This document shows, piece by piece, positions 42,860-52,454 of a stretch of DNA of 64,000 bases. The notes under the pieces are model-generated. The model was not told the DNA's origin. It searched no databases and saw only the letters and a program-made list of their open reading frames with translations. Location of the stretch: positions 1,550,001 through 1,614,000 of the forward strand of contig NZ_OZ245846.1 in the NCBI RefSeq assembly GCF_965228935.1. Reading direction: 5' to 3'. The stretch comes from Ulvibacterium sp965228935. Lineage in GTDB: Bacteria > Bacteroidota > Bacteroidia > Flavobacteriales > Flavobacteriaceae. Numbering within the stretch: position 1 is the stretch's first letter; each line of letters opens with the position of its first letter. Made by a program: the position numbers and the translations under genes.

Positions 42860-44518
42860 TTATACCTCCGTTTTTACTTCCAGTGTTTTTAGCATCCTAT
42901 CCACAATTTCTCGGGCATAGGTGTCATCATCCAGCCAAGTTAGAAGAATCTGCTGTTGAAAGCCTTTCCCTCCAAAACTTAGAATCACATATTCGCCTTT
43001 CACCAAATCGTTGGATTCCGGGACCTTGAATTTTCCACTTCCATAGGTCTTGATACCCTTAACTCCGCTAATGGTCGTGAACTCCTCCTGTTTGGTAATT
43101 ATATTTTTTGCACCATTACGCTCAAAGTTTTGGATCAATTGCTCAATGGTCTGCTCAAACTCTGGTTCAGCAGGTTGCGTAAAGGTAGTGGACGTAGCGG
43201 CAATGGTAAATAGGGCATCATCATTCCGGTAGGCGAAGGTCTGTAATTCTTTTACTTTGTCCTTGGCTTCCGGCGGAATCTTGGTTTTTTGACGAACCAG
43301 TACCTTTGGAGCTTCTAAATTTATAGGAGGGTACCCATATGAACTGGATATCCATTCACCTTCCAAAAGTCTTTTTGAAGGATGCCTTGTAACGGTATCC
43401 CAAACATATTTTGGGCCGTAATAGACCGATAGGGAAGCCATGGAAACCAATAGTGCCCCTAAGGCGATACCCCCTGCCAAAATCCATTTTTTGCGATGCG
43501 CCCTACGGGCAAGTTCTTCTTGGTACTCCGCTTGCTCCATGAGCTCTTCCTCGGTAGGTTCAGGGAGTGCCTCATGGGTTTTTATGACTATTTGCTCAAT
43601 GGATTTCCTGTCCTGCTCTGCTACGGATGTAGGAGGTTTGGAACGGGCAAATTTCACCAGATCGGCGGTCTGTAATATTTTTTTAAAATGTCCCAGGGTG
43701 TCATTGTCGATTTTCAGCTCCCCGGCATCCTTTAATATTTCCAACTTTGTAATGAGCTCGTCCGTTGTACTTTCAAGGGCGGTTACATTAACATCTTCTT
43801 CCAAGTAAGATCGAACAATATTGGTCAATTCCGAGTAGTACTGTTTGTATTCGTCCTGGATGAGATATTTTGAATTTTCCAAGCGTTTCAACTCCAAAAG
43901 CGCCCTATCATACGGGGGCAATAAAGCTTCTTTTTCAGCTTCGGTCAATGGCTTTTTTCGAAATATGAACCAATAGACAAGTCCGCCAAGTATCACCAAT
44001 ATCAAGAGTACGATTAAAAGTATTTTCCAGAAACGGGCATTGTTTTTCTCGACGACCATCAACTCCTTGATGTCGTACATTTTTTGGGCTACGGTATCTA
44101 CTGGGATTGTAGCTACCTCAACACGTAAGGAATCCGTAAAATACCCTTTGCCGTTAATGTCTATACGTTGGGCCGGAAGTTTATAGGAACCCGAATCGAA
44201 TTGCGTAAGTGCATAGGTCTTTTGCAGGGTAAGTCGATTTTTTTTTCGGGTAGTATCGGTTTTAAAGGCCTCTACGGTCTCCAAGGGCGAGAAGGTCTGT
44301 CCTTCTGGAAAAATGACCTGGGCCGTCGTATCGGCTTCTACGGTGACCGTAAACCGAATCTGTTCCCCGATTTTTATGAACGCTGTATCGACTTGGGAAC
44401 CGACCTTTGGATCGGTTTGGGAAAAACAGCCAAGGGAGAAGGCAAAAACAGACCAAAGAAAAAGGCATCGCAACGGGTGCGATGTATAATTTCTCATATG
44501 TGATTTTTCATTTTTCAT
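42860..44518 (-). CDS. BatD-like/DUF4381-type membrane protein with extra C-terminal domain
   Basis: The start is placed at ATG 44518, 5 bp after the DUF58 stop, giving 552 residues; the open frame extends 27 codons further into that gene but the signal peptide (LCLFLWSVFAFSLGCFSQ-like, residues 15-34 of the chosen protein) argues for the later start. A BatD-like beta domain (about 40-150) precedes a membrane segment (about 165-187) and a helical cytosolic part (about 195-330). A second membrane segment (about 345-365) leads to a C-terminal soluble domain (about 430-550) with alternating strands that I do not recognise. It acts with the Bat proteins by operon context. Confidence 0.75.
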   Translation of the reverse strand: MKNEKSHMRNYTSHPLRCLFLWSVFAFSLGCFSQTDPKVGSQVDTAFIKIGEQIRFTVTVEADTTAQVIFPEGQTFSPLETVEAFKTDTTRKKNRLTLQKTYALTQFDSGSYKLPAQRIDINGKGYFTDSLRVEVATIPVDTVAQKMYDIKELMVVEKNNARFWKILLIVLLILVILGGLVYWFIFRKKPLTEAEKEALLPPYDRALLELKRLENSKYLIQDEYKQYYSELTNIVRSYLEEDVNVTALESTTDELITKLEILKDAGELKIDNDTLGHFKKILQTADLVKFARSKPPTSVAEQDRKSIEQIVIKTHEALPEPTEEELMEQAEYQEELARRAHRKKWILAGGIALGALLVSMASLSVYYGPKYVWDTVTRHPSKRLLEGEWISSSYGYPPINLEAPKVLVRQKTKIPPEAKDKVKELQTFAYRNDDALFTIAATSTTFTQPAEPEFEQTIEQLIQNFERNGAKNIITKQEEFTTISGVKGIKTYGSGKFKVPESNDLVKGEYVILSFGGKGFQQQILLTWLDDDTYAREIVDRMLKTLEVKTEV

Positions 44519-44523
44519 TTCCG

Positions 44524-45390
44524 TTACCCCCTGCGTTTGAAGTAGCCCAACAGTTTCTTTACATAGCTTTCGTCCACACGACAGCTTAGAATACCACAAC
44601 CCGATTTGGTAAAGGTCTCCTCAAAATACGTTACGCGCTCTTTGTGATAAGCTCCATAGGCAGCCCGTACCTTTTTGGATTGGGTATTGATCAGGGAAAC
44701 GGTACCTGTCTCGGCATCCTGCATCTGTACCATCCCAAGATTGGGAATATGCTCTTCACGTTCATCATAGACTCGAATACCGGTGACATCGTGTTTGTTG
44801 CCCGTAATCTTTAAGGTTCTTTCGTAATCGTCCGCCATAAAATCCGATAACACAAATACAATTGCCTTTTTCTTTAGCACATTGGAGAGGTATTTTAAGG
44901 CTTCCGCAATGTTGGTCCGATTGCTGCCTGGCTTAAACTCCAATAATTCCCGAATAATCCGGAGCACATGGCTTTTCCCTTTTTTGGGAGGAATAAAAAG
45001 TTCTACCTCGTTGGAGAAGAGTATCAAGCCCACCTTGTCATTGTTCTGAAGGGCCGAAAAAGCCAAAGTAGCCGAAATCTCCGTAATAATTCCCTTTTTG
45101 AACTGATTGGTAGTCCCAAACAACTCGGATCCACTTACATCTACCATGAGCATCATGGTCAATTCCCGCTCCTCCTCAAATACCTTTACAAAAGGTTCAT
45201 TGTATCTGGCCGTTACGTTCCAATCAATACTTCGTACATCATCACCAAATTGATATTGCCGTACTTCACTAAAGGTCATACCACGGCCTTTAAAGGTAGA
45301 GTGGTACTCCCCACCAAAGATGTGGTCGGAGAGACGACGGGTCTTTATCTCTATCTTGCGAACCTTTTTAAGTAATTCCTTGGTATCCAT
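44524..45390 (-). CDS. DUF58 protein (VWA-like, MoxR partner)
   Basis: The 288-residue cytosolic protein has the DUF58 core RLSDHIFGGEYHSTFKGRG, then FSEVRQYQFGDDVRSIDWN (the family signature) and a VWA-like fold with MLMVDVSGSELFG. DUF58 genes nearly always follow moxR, as here, and are thought to link the ATPase to the VWA membrane proteins. It is 92 bp downstream of moxR. Transcription continues into the Bat genes. Confidence 0.94.
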   Translation of the reverse strand: MDTKELLKKVRKIEIKTRRLSDHIFGGEYHSTFKGRGMTFSEVRQYQFGDDVRSIDWNVTARYNEPFVKVFEEERELTMMLMVDVSGSELFGTTNQFKKGIITEISATLAFSALQNNDKVGLILFSNEVELFIPPKKGKSHVLRIIRELLEFKPGSNRTNIAEALKYLSNVLKKKAIVFVLSDFMADDYERTLKITGNKHDVTGIRVYDEREEHIPNLGMVQMQDAETGTVSLINTQSKKVRAAYGAYHKERVTYFEETFTKSGCGILSCRVDESYVKKLLGYFKRRG

Positions 45391-45482
45391 TTCTCCAGTT
45401 AGCGTATAAATGGCAGAAAGCAGTTGCTATCAGGGAAGTCTTAAAAAACACTACCAACGACAACTGCGAGCTGTCCGCTGGT

Positions 45483-46484
45483 TTAGGGTACTTCAATCTC
45501 GTTTACGATCTTATTGATGATTTCCTCGGAAGTAATATTCTCGGCCTCGGCCTCGTAGGTAATGCCGATACGATGACGCAAAACATCATGTACTACGGCC
45601 CGTACATCCTCAGGAACTACATATCCCCTACGCTTTATAAAGGCAAAGCATTTGGCGGCATTACCAAGATTGATACTTCCTCTTGGTGAAGCGCCGAAAC
45701 TGATCAATGGCTTCAGATTTTCCAAACCATACTTTTCGGGATATCGGGTAGCGAACACAAGATCAAGAATGTACTTTTCAATCTTTTCGTCCATATAGAC
45801 CTCACGTACCGCTTTTTGGGCACTAAGGATTTGCTTTAAAGTGACCACGGGGTTAACGGCATCGTAGGCTCCCGCCAGGTTTTGGCGCATAATCAATTGT
45901 TCCTCGTTCATTTTTGGATAATCGATTACGGTCTTCAGCATAAAACGGTCTACCTGAGCTTCGGGCAACGGATACGTACCCTCCTGTTCAACGGGGTTTT
46001 GCGTAGCCATTACCAAAAAAGGCTTGTCCAGCATAAAGGTCTCATCTCCGATGGTAACCTGCTTTTCCTGCATGGCCTCCAACAGCGCGGATTGCACTTT
46101 GGCCGGCGCACGGTTTATTTCGTCAGCCAGTACAAAATTTGCAAAAATAGGACCCTTTTTAATGGAGAAGTCATTCTCCTTGATGTTGTATATCAAGGTT
46201 CCCACGACATCCGCGGGTAAAAGATCGGGAGTAAACTGTATACGGCTAAAGCTTCCCTTTACCGCTTTGGCCAAAGTATTTATGGCCAAGGTCTTGGCCA
46301 ATCCGGGAACACCTTCCAAAAGAATATGACCCTGTCCCAAAAGTCCGATAAGCAATCGTTCTACCATATGTTTTTGGCCAACGATTACTTTGTTCATTTC
46401 TAACAGCAGTAGGTCTATAAAGGCACTTTCCTGGGCAATCTTCTCGTTCACAGCGCCGATATCTACGGTAGCATTTTCTTCCAT
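45483..46484 (-). CDS. moxR: MoxR-family AAA+ ATPase
   Basis: The 333-residue AAA+ protein has Walker A GVPGLAKT (about 58-65), Walker B VLADEINRAP followed by KVQSALLEAMQE, and sensor 1 MATQNPVEQEGTYPLPEAQVD in parts. It is the first gene of the operon moxR-DUF58-BatD-like-batA-batB-batC-batD-batE. MoxR proteins work as chaperone-like ATPases that insert metal cofactors or assemble complexes with VWA partners. Confidence 0.95.
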   Translation of the reverse strand: MEENATVDIGAVNEKIAQESAFIDLLLLEMNKVIVGQKHMVERLLIGLLGQGHILLEGVPGLAKTLAINTLAKAVKGSFSRIQFTPDLLPADVVGTLIYNIKENDFSIKKGPIFANFVLADEINRAPAKVQSALLEAMQEKQVTIGDETFMLDKPFLVMATQNPVEQEGTYPLPEAQVDRFMLKTVIDYPKMNEEQLIMRQNLAGAYDAVNPVVTLKQILSAQKAVREVYMDEKIEKYILDLVFATRYPEKYGLENLKPLISFGASPRGSINLGNAAKCFAFIKRRGYVVPEDVRAVVHDVLRHRIGITYEAEAENITSEEIINKIVNEIEVP

Positions 46485-46641
46485 AAAGCTTTATTAGTAA
46501 TTGTTTATCAATAGGTTGGTTTTATAGCATGGCGCAAATTGAAGATTTATTTATTCATTGCCTGTTAACGATTGGTTAAAAATTACGGAAACCCCCAAGT
46601 TTTATAAAGTATTTAGGGATTTCTTTTTAATTTCAACGCTT

Positions 46642-47517
46642 ATGAAAAACACAACCAAGTATTCCCGTATTATAGCCGGAGCCATGACTTGGGGCCAGTG
46701 GGGAAAACAGCTTTCAAAAAATGAAATAGCCGATTTAATGAACCATTGCCTGGACGTGGGAATAACCACCTTTGACCATGCGGATATTTACGGCGGATAT
46801 ACCAATGAAACCGATTTTGGGGAAGGCTTTGTCCAAAGCGGGATTGCACGCGAAGAAATACAACTTATCACCAAATGTGGCATCCAATATGTTTGCGAGG
46901 CAAGGACGAACCGCATAAAACACTATGACTATTCTTCGGAATATATCATATGGTCCGCGGAACAATCGCTGAGGAACCTACAAACGGATTATGTGGATCT
47001 TTTTTTATTGCACAGGCCGAGCCCATTGATGCGGCCGGACGAGATAGCCGAGGCCATAGGAAAACTTAAAAAAGAAGGTAAGATCAAGGAATTTGGCGTA
47101 TCGAACTTTACCCCTTCGCAAATCGCACTCTTGGAGACCCGGGTTCCGGTTTCAGCAAATCAAATCGAGTTTTCATTGACTGCTGAAGGAGTAATGTACA
47201 ACGGTACTTTGGATGATTGTATGGCCCATAAAAGGACGGCCATGTCATGGAGTCCACTAGGAAGTTTTTTTAAAGAGGCAAGCGAACAAACGGAACGCAT
47301 AAAAAGTGTTATGGCACCAATGCAGAAAAAGTATGATGCCACGCCCGATCAATTGTTATTGGCTTGGATCATGGCCCATCCCGTTAATATACATCCCGTA
47401 GTGGGGACAACGACAAAAAACAGGTTGGAGGCCGCTATCAAGGCCCGGGAAATACAACTGGATCTAGAGGATTGGTTTATATTTTTGGAAGCGAGTCAAG
47501 GACATAAGGTACCTTAA
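46642..47517 (+). CDS. aldo/keto reductase (YdhF-like)
   Basis: The start is taken at ATG 46642 (291 residues), because the frame extends upstream only to a TTG with an unlikely N-terminus. NAD(P)H-dependent TIM-barrel enzyme with the catalytic residues Asp and Tyr in FDHADIYGGY (about 40-49), Lys in ITKCG, and His in LLHRPSPLM. VSANQIEFS and HPVVGTTTKNRLEAA shape the cofactor site. The substrate is not known. It ends 11 bp before an SDR gene, so the pair is likely co-transcribed. Confidence 0.92.
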   Translation: MKNTTKYSRIIAGAMTWGQWGKQLSKNEIADLMNHCLDVGITTFDHADIYGGYTNETDFGEGFVQSGIAREEIQLITKCGIQYVCEARTNRIKHYDYSSEYIIWSAEQSLRNLQTDYVDLFLLHRPSPLMRPDEIAEAIGKLKKEGKIKEFGVSNFTPSQIALLETRVPVSANQIEFSLTAEGVMYNGTLDDCMAHKRTAMSWSPLGSFFKEASEQTERIKSVMAPMQKKYDATPDQLLLAWIMAHPVNIHPVVGTTTKNRLEAAIKAREIQLDLEDWFIFLEASQGHKVP

Positions 47518-47528
47518 AAATCTATAAT

Positions 47529-48284
47529 ATGGTCAAAACAGTATTGATAACAGGCGCCACAAGTGGTATTGGAAAAGCCACGGCGGAACTTTTTGCAGAA
47601 AACGGATTTCGTCTTATCCTATGTGGAAGGCGTACGGAGCGATTGGAGAGACTAAAGGAAAAATTAAGTGGCAACACGCAAGTACATATCCTGAGTTTTG
47701 ATGTTAGGGATCGAAAGGCCGTTTTCGATGCCATTGACTCATTACCGGACGATTTTTCAAAAATAGATATCCTGATTAACAATGCGGGGAACGCCCATGG
47801 CTTGGATCCCATAGATAAGGGAAACATCGATGATTGGGATGCTATGCTGGACATTAACGTGAAGGGGTTACTCTATGTATCCAAGGCTGTGATACCACAG
47901 ATGGTTGAAAGAAAATCGGGGCATATCATAAATATTGGATCTATTGCCGGAAAAGAAGTATACCCCAAGGGGAATGTGTATTGTGCCAGTAAATATGCCG
48001 TGGATGCCCTAAATCAGAGTATGCGAATCGATTTAAATCCCTACGGAATACGGGTAGGTGCAGTAAATCCGGGAGCTGCGGAAACGGAGTTCAGCAATGT
48101 ACGTTTTAAGGGAGACGATGAAAGGGCCGATAATGTGTATAAGGGGTTTGATCCCCTGACCCCCATGGATATAGCCGAGACCATACTTTTTGTAGTCACC
48201 AGACCGGCTCACGTAAATATTCCGGATCTTGTTGTTACCCCAACAGCACAGGCTTCTGCCACTATTTGGAATAAAAATTTGTAA
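47529..48284 (+). CDS. short-chain dehydrogenase (YdfG-like, NADP-dependent)
   Basis: The 251-residue classical SDR has TGATSGIG (8-15), an NADP-favouring CGRRTERLERL, NNAGNA, and the catalytic S/Y/K in IGSIAGKEVYPKGNVYCASKYA in spaced form (S near 138, Y near 151, K near 155). The pattern fits 3-hydroxy acid/serine dehydrogenases of the YdfG type. It follows the aldo/keto reductase by 11 bp. Confidence 0.93.
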   Translation: MVKTVLITGATSGIGKATAELFAENGFRLILCGRRTERLERLKEKLSGNTQVHILSFDVRDRKAVFDAIDSLPDDFSKIDILINNAGNAHGLDPIDKGNIDDWDAMLDINVKGLLYVSKAVIPQMVERKSGHIINIGSIAGKEVYPKGNVYCASKYAVDALNQSMRIDLNPYGIRVGAVNPGAAETEFSNVRFKGDDERADNVYKGFDPLTPMDIAETILFVVTRPAHVNIPDLVVTPTAQASATIWNKNL

Positions 48285-48327
48285 GTTGGCATATGTCCTT
48301 ATAATATGATAGCTTCAATATGAGAAA

Positions 48328-49464
48328 ATGATCAACAAACGCCTTCTTGTAAAAAACCTTCTCGCCCACAACGACGAGAACAGTTTTTATGACAAAAAGC
48401 GTATTATCGATATTGGCCAAAGGGAGGGCAAGGCCAAGTTTTTAAAACATGTTTGTGCTCTGGCCAATAGTAACCCCAAGAATAATTCCTTTATCGTCAT
48501 TGGGGTAGAGGATGAAGACAACAAAATTGTTGGGGTCGATTTTTTTGATGATAGTAAGATCCAAAACTTGGTCAATGCCTATTTGGATAACCCGCCCCTA
48601 ATTTCCTATGAAAACATTCCCTTTCCACACTTGCCCGAAGACAAAGTGGTAGGGCTGGTAACGATCAAATCCAATGGTAAGGTGTGTGCACTTCGCCGGA
48701 ATATTTGGAAATACTATGGTGGAGCGGTTTTTTTTAGGGAAGGAAGCATAAGCCTTCCCAAAGCCTTCGATATTGAGCTAAAGAATATCAATTCCGAGGC
48801 CGTGGCCACTATAGAACAGCACGCCCGCAATAATATTGAGCTTACCTTGGATGGGGTCATTGATTTTATCAATTACAGGCACAAAGACCTAGAAAGTGAC
48901 TATAAGGTTTTTAAGGAACAGTTTGTGGTTTGCTGGGCGGGGAAGAAAAAAAAAGTGCGAAACAAAACATACTATTCCAGGGTGGACATTGAATTGATCA
49001 ACGAACAAGTGAAGTTGTTTTACTCCATTTTCGATGAGGTTACCCTAGCCTATGACGAAAGTTCATTTACCACTATGGAGTATGTACAGTTGGGGCTGGG
49101 TAAAAAACAAACATACTACCCCTTGGAGAAAGTGGTCATCACCTTTGAGGAAAATGGCACCTACCAAATTCAAAGCGACCTCGTTTTTGAACCGCCCCAG
49201 TACAACAAAAAAACACTGTTCCATATCTATAATACAAACAATGCGCTACTTCAGAAAATAGAACGGAACAGTACCTTAAAACCATCCGAGGAAATCGATT
49301 TAAAACATCTCCCGGACACCTATTTGATCTGTTATCTTAATGGATTTGAAGAGGCCAAGGAAAGAATGGAGGCCGCTCGACCCTTACTAAAAAAACAAGA
49401 TGGAAAAATTTATCGTTCCCTAAAGGAATCCCTACGTATTTTGAGAAAAGTGAGGTATAGCTGA
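48328..49464 (+). CDS. AlbA_2/Schlafen-type putative DNA-binding protein
   Basis: The 378-residue protein has an N-terminal AlbA_2 (Schlafen AAA-4) domain of about 1-125: LLAHNDENSFYDKKRIIDI, FLKHVCALANS, FIVIGVEDEDNKIVGVDFF. The C-terminal 250 residues are not recognisable. The domain occurs in transcription regulators and in tRNA/RNA-targeting proteins; no helicase or HTH part is visible. It is 43 bp after the SDR gene, but a functional link is not evident. Confidence 0.8.
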   Translation: MINKRLLVKNLLAHNDENSFYDKKRIIDIGQREGKAKFLKHVCALANSNPKNNSFIVIGVEDEDNKIVGVDFFDDSKIQNLVNAYLDNPPLISYENIPFPHLPEDKVVGLVTIKSNGKVCALRRNIWKYYGGAVFFREGSISLPKAFDIELKNINSEAVATIEQHARNNIELTLDGVIDFINYRHKDLESDYKVFKEQFVVCWAGKKKKVRNKTYYSRVDIELINEQVKLFYSIFDEVTLAYDESSFTTMEYVQLGLGKKQTYYPLEKVVITFEENGTYQIQSDLVFEPPQYNKKTLFHIYNTNNALLQKIERNSTLKPSEEIDLKHLPDTYLICYLNGFEEAKERMEAARPLLKKQDGKIYRSLKESLRILRKVRYS

Positions 49465-49476
49465 TTTGTCCAAATG

Positions 49477-51201
49477 CTATTTCTTTAATTTTTTTCCAGT
49501 GATTTCCTGACCTGCCTGAAGTAAGGTAACACTCTCTACTTTTCCATCCCCATTTTTGTTAAAGGTAAGTTGGGCTTCTACAACCTTTAAATAAAAAACA
49601 TTATCTGACTTTGGAAAAATCGGAAATTCCGGTTGCCCGGTAGCCTGTGTCTTTAATTGATTTCTATCCTTCGAAACCGTAAGTATAAAATTAGGGTACA
49701 ATTCATATCTGCCGATATAGGTTTCCAGGATTTTTTCATCCACAACTATTTCTTCGATAATATTCTTAGGATCTATCCCCAACTCCGTTAAATTTTTGAT
49801 AGCTTCTAGATTTCCTGGATTCAATTCTACGGCTTTCTTATAATTGATGATGGAGGTCTCTTTATCGCCATGTTTCAATTGTGCCTTACCATAGCTGGCA
49901 TATACATTGGAAGAATTTGGAAAGGCTTCAATATTCAATTTGAATATGGCGAGGGCCTTTTCCATTTCTTTTTTCTTTAAATACCGGTGCCCCAATTTGC
50001 TTAATTGTCCCTCCGTGAAATCAAATTCTTCGGCTTTGTTTTTCTTTAAATCCCAATAGTTGCTTATTGCAGCTTCAATTCCTAGTGTATCCATTATGTT
50101 TTGCAACTTGACTCCAATGGAAGGTTTTATTTCGTTGAGTGGGGAGTCGGGATGTAAGATGTGAATTCCAATGTCATCAACACCTGTATTTGAATTGGAA
50201 AGCACCACAACACCTCTGTCTCCACCCTTAATGAACCCGGCAAAAGTACGATAGCCGCCCGTACCCCCATTATGCCAGATAATTTCCAAATCATCCACTA
50301 CCATGGTATGCCAACCCAAACCTACAATTGGACTTTCCCCTTCCTTTCTTGAATTTTGATGGGCCAATTGCATGGCAGGATAAAGATTACTTTCCTTAAT
50401 CCCCATGTTTGTCGCTAAATAGTCAAGCATATCGACCGCGCTGGAACGGATCGCCCCCGCCCCTGCCAAAGTAGGGATGTCCCAATTTTCGACTTCTACT
50501 CCACCACTGTGCCCCATAGCTAGATTTTTCTTCATTGAAGCTGTAAATGAAATTCGGGTATCGTTAAGACCTAGTGGTTCGGTAATTCTTTCTATCAACA
50601 ACTCCTCATAGGTAGATTCGTTTTTATCCGCCAAAATATGACCCAAAAGGCCCATAGCGTAATTGGAATATTCATATTGCGAGCCGATTTTCCGGGGAAG
50701 CTCATAATTCCCTAAAAAGTCATACAACTGCTTCTCCGAATAATCCGCGAAGGGGTTTGCCGGATTTGAAGGATTGAAATTGGAAGGCATTCTTGGCAAT
50801 GAGGAGGTATGATTGGCCATATGGATCAACCTGATGGATTCCCCGTTTTGTGTAGGCGCAGTGACTCCCTTTGGGAGATACAGTTGTAAAGGGTCTTCCA
50901 ATTTCATTTCATTTTTCAATACCTCATCCGCCAATAAGATTCCTGTAAACGTTTTTGAAATGGAACCTATCTCAAAAATGGAATATTCATCTACGGCCTC
51001 CATGGTATCCAAAGATTTTACTCCGTAACCAAAATAGCTTTCGCTTTTGTTGTCTATGAGTCCCACTATGATACCTGCATTCATACCATTATCGACCCGT
51101 AATTTTATGTTGGCCTTAACTTCTTCGGATAGAGGGGTCTGTGCTTGGCAAGCGCCGAGGGCTACGACAAGATAGCCTAGGGCTAATAATTTTTTTAACA
51201 T
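49477..51201 (-). CDS. serine hydrolase (class C beta-lactamase fold) lipoprotein with TPRs
   Basis: The 574-residue lipoprotein (lipobox LGAC, Cys at 18) has a class C beta-lactamase/DD-peptidase-like domain at about 25-340: nucleophile in SISK (about 79-82), YSN in YEYSNYAMG and the third motif HNGG. TPRs follow (about 375-460) and a C-terminal beta domain with FILTVSKDRNQLKTQ. These proteins in Bacteroidota are usually peptidases or esterases, and antibiotic resistance should not be inferred. It lies downstream of the sigma/membrane pair on the same strand. Confidence 0.9.
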   Translation of the reverse strand: MLKKLLALGYLVVALGACQAQTPLSEEVKANIKLRVDNGMNAGIIVGLIDNKSESYFGYGVKSLDTMEAVDEYSIFEIGSISKTFTGILLADEVLKNEMKLEDPLQLYLPKGVTAPTQNGESIRLIHMANHTSSLPRMPSNFNPSNPANPFADYSEKQLYDFLGNYELPRKIGSQYEYSNYAMGLLGHILADKNESTYEELLIERITEPLGLNDTRISFTASMKKNLAMGHSGGVEVENWDIPTLAGAGAIRSSAVDMLDYLATNMGIKESNLYPAMQLAHQNSRKEGESPIVGLGWHTMVVDDLEIIWHNGGTGGYRTFAGFIKGGDRGVVVLSNSNTGVDDIGIHILHPDSPLNEIKPSIGVKLQNIMDTLGIEAAISNYWDLKKNKAEEFDFTEGQLSKLGHRYLKKKEMEKALAIFKLNIEAFPNSSNVYASYGKAQLKHGDKETSIINYKKAVELNPGNLEAIKNLTELGIDPKNIIEEIVVDEKILETYIGRYELYPNFILTVSKDRNQLKTQATGQPEFPIFPKSDNVFYLKVVEAQLTFNKNGDGKVESVTLLQAGQEITGKKLKK

Positions 51202-51251
51202 GATGTTTGTTTAGGGGTTGCAATTTTTTAGTTTCAATGGAAGTTAAGAGG

Positions 51252-51845
51252 TCATTCCTCCATAACCTTTATAAGTTCGTTAATTTTTTCGAGCCTTGGA
51301 TTATACACGGTTCTAATAATCCATTTGAAATAGAAATGAGTAATGATGGCTGTGATCAGGAATATACCAATATTCGCCGCGAACCTTCCAAATCTAATAA
51401 TATCCCCCAAGTAGAATCCTAAGGCAAAAAGGATACATCCAGTTATGGGCGGTAATATGTACCAATAAATTGCAGAACCCGTTAATTTTTTGTTTTGCTC
51501 CAAATAGGTTTTCCATTGATTCAGGTAATCCAGATAGTTTTGGTCTTGCTCTTTCGGTTTATCCCGTTTTATCTTTCTCAAAAGGAACATATACCAGATA
51601 CTCCAGGTAACAATCCAAAGGGAGGCAATTTTTGAAAGGAGCGGAGGCACCCGATAAATATAGTACAAAAATACAGGTACAATAATGATAACCGCTATTT
51701 GCTCTATTAAGATGCCATACTTGGCAAGACGACCAAGACCGCGCAAACTTGACTGCAAATCCAGTATTAACCTGGATTTTTCAAATTTTACCTGCTCCAC
51801 TCTAGGGGAGGACTGCCAGATTTTTATCAATTCATCTTCTATCAT
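51252..51845 (-). CDS. four-helix membrane protein, partner of the ECF sigma factor
   Basis: The 197-residue protein begins MIEDELIKIWQSSPRVEQV, then has four membrane segments (about 45-62, 70-87, 125-145 and 155-178) and a short basic C-terminus. It starts 4 bp inside the end of the sigma factor gene (shared ATGA), which marks it as a candidate anti-sigma or membrane sensor, though it lacks a zinc anti-sigma motif. Nothing else is recognisable. Confidence 0.75.
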   Translation of the reverse strand: MIEDELIKIWQSSPRVEQVKFEKSRLILDLQSSLRGLGRLAKYGILIEQIAVIIIVPVFLYYIYRVPPLLSKIASLWIVTWSIWYMFLLRKIKRDKPKEQDQNYLDYLNQWKTYLEQNKKLTGSAIYWYILPPITGCILFALGFYLGDIIRFGRFAANIGIFLITAIITHFYFKWIIRTVYNPRLEKINELIKVMEE

Positions 51846-52348
51846 GACATTCCGTTTATACAGTTCAACAATTTGGTCTTTATCCGTTTTATCTTAACGG
51901 CCACGGTGTTCTCCTTGAGACCGGTTATGCTCGAGATCTCCTTATAAGGAAGCTCTTCCAAATACAGGGTAATCACCGCCTTTTCCGCATCGTTCAGCAT
52001 TTTGATACAGCTCCTGAGCTTCATCAACTTCACATCCATAGCATTGTCCCGACTTTCGTTTTGGAGGTTGATTATACGAATACTGTCCAGCCGGAGCATC
52101 TTCCTTTGCTTTTTCATTTCCTTGGATTTAATGCGAAGACACACATTAAGGGTTATTCTATACATCCACGTCCCTATTGAAGCGTTTTCTTTAAAAGAGG
52201 GTAAGGCCCTCCAAATATTTATCAACACCTCTTGAAACAGATCCTGGGTATCATCGGAATCCTGGGCATAGACGGAACAGATGCGAAACAGCTTCTGACG
52301 ATGCTCTTCCAAAGCATTCAAAAAAGTGTCCTTAAGGTGTTTGTCCAT
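51842..52348 (-). CDS. ECF-type RNA polymerase sigma factor
   Basis: Taken from the ATG before MDKHLKDTFLNAL (168 residues); an upstream ATG would add eight. Sigma region 2 is at about 20-85 (DTQDLFQEVLINIWRALPSF, then TWMYRITLNVCL) and region 4 at about 110-165 (EKAVITLYLEELPYKEISSITG, KENTVAVKIKRIK). It is co-transcribed with the membrane protein and possibly the serine hydrolase. The imperfect palindrome TGAC-N8-GTCA at 52396-52411 upstream could be its promoter control. Confidence 0.93.
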   Translation of the reverse strand: MDKHLKDTFLNALEEHRQKLFRICSVYAQDSDDTQDLFQEVLINIWRALPSFKENASIGTWMYRITLNVCLRIKSKEMKKQRKMLRLDSIRIINLQNESRDNAMDVKLMKLRSCIKMLNDAEKAVITLYLEELPYKEISSITGLKENTVAVKIKRIKTKLLNCINGMS

Positions 52349-52454
52349 AGGTTTGGCCGGTCTCCAATACATTAGTTACCGACATTTTAAAAATATGACA
52401 AGTCAGAGTCATTTTTTTTAAAAAGGGAGATGGAAGTCATGTAAAGCTCAGGTT

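Noticed and set aside
49477..51201. beta-lactamase resistance gene
   Set aside because: The fold motifs are present, but lipoprotein export, TPRs and the extra domain indicate a general serine hydrolase. Resistance cannot be claimed from the motifs.
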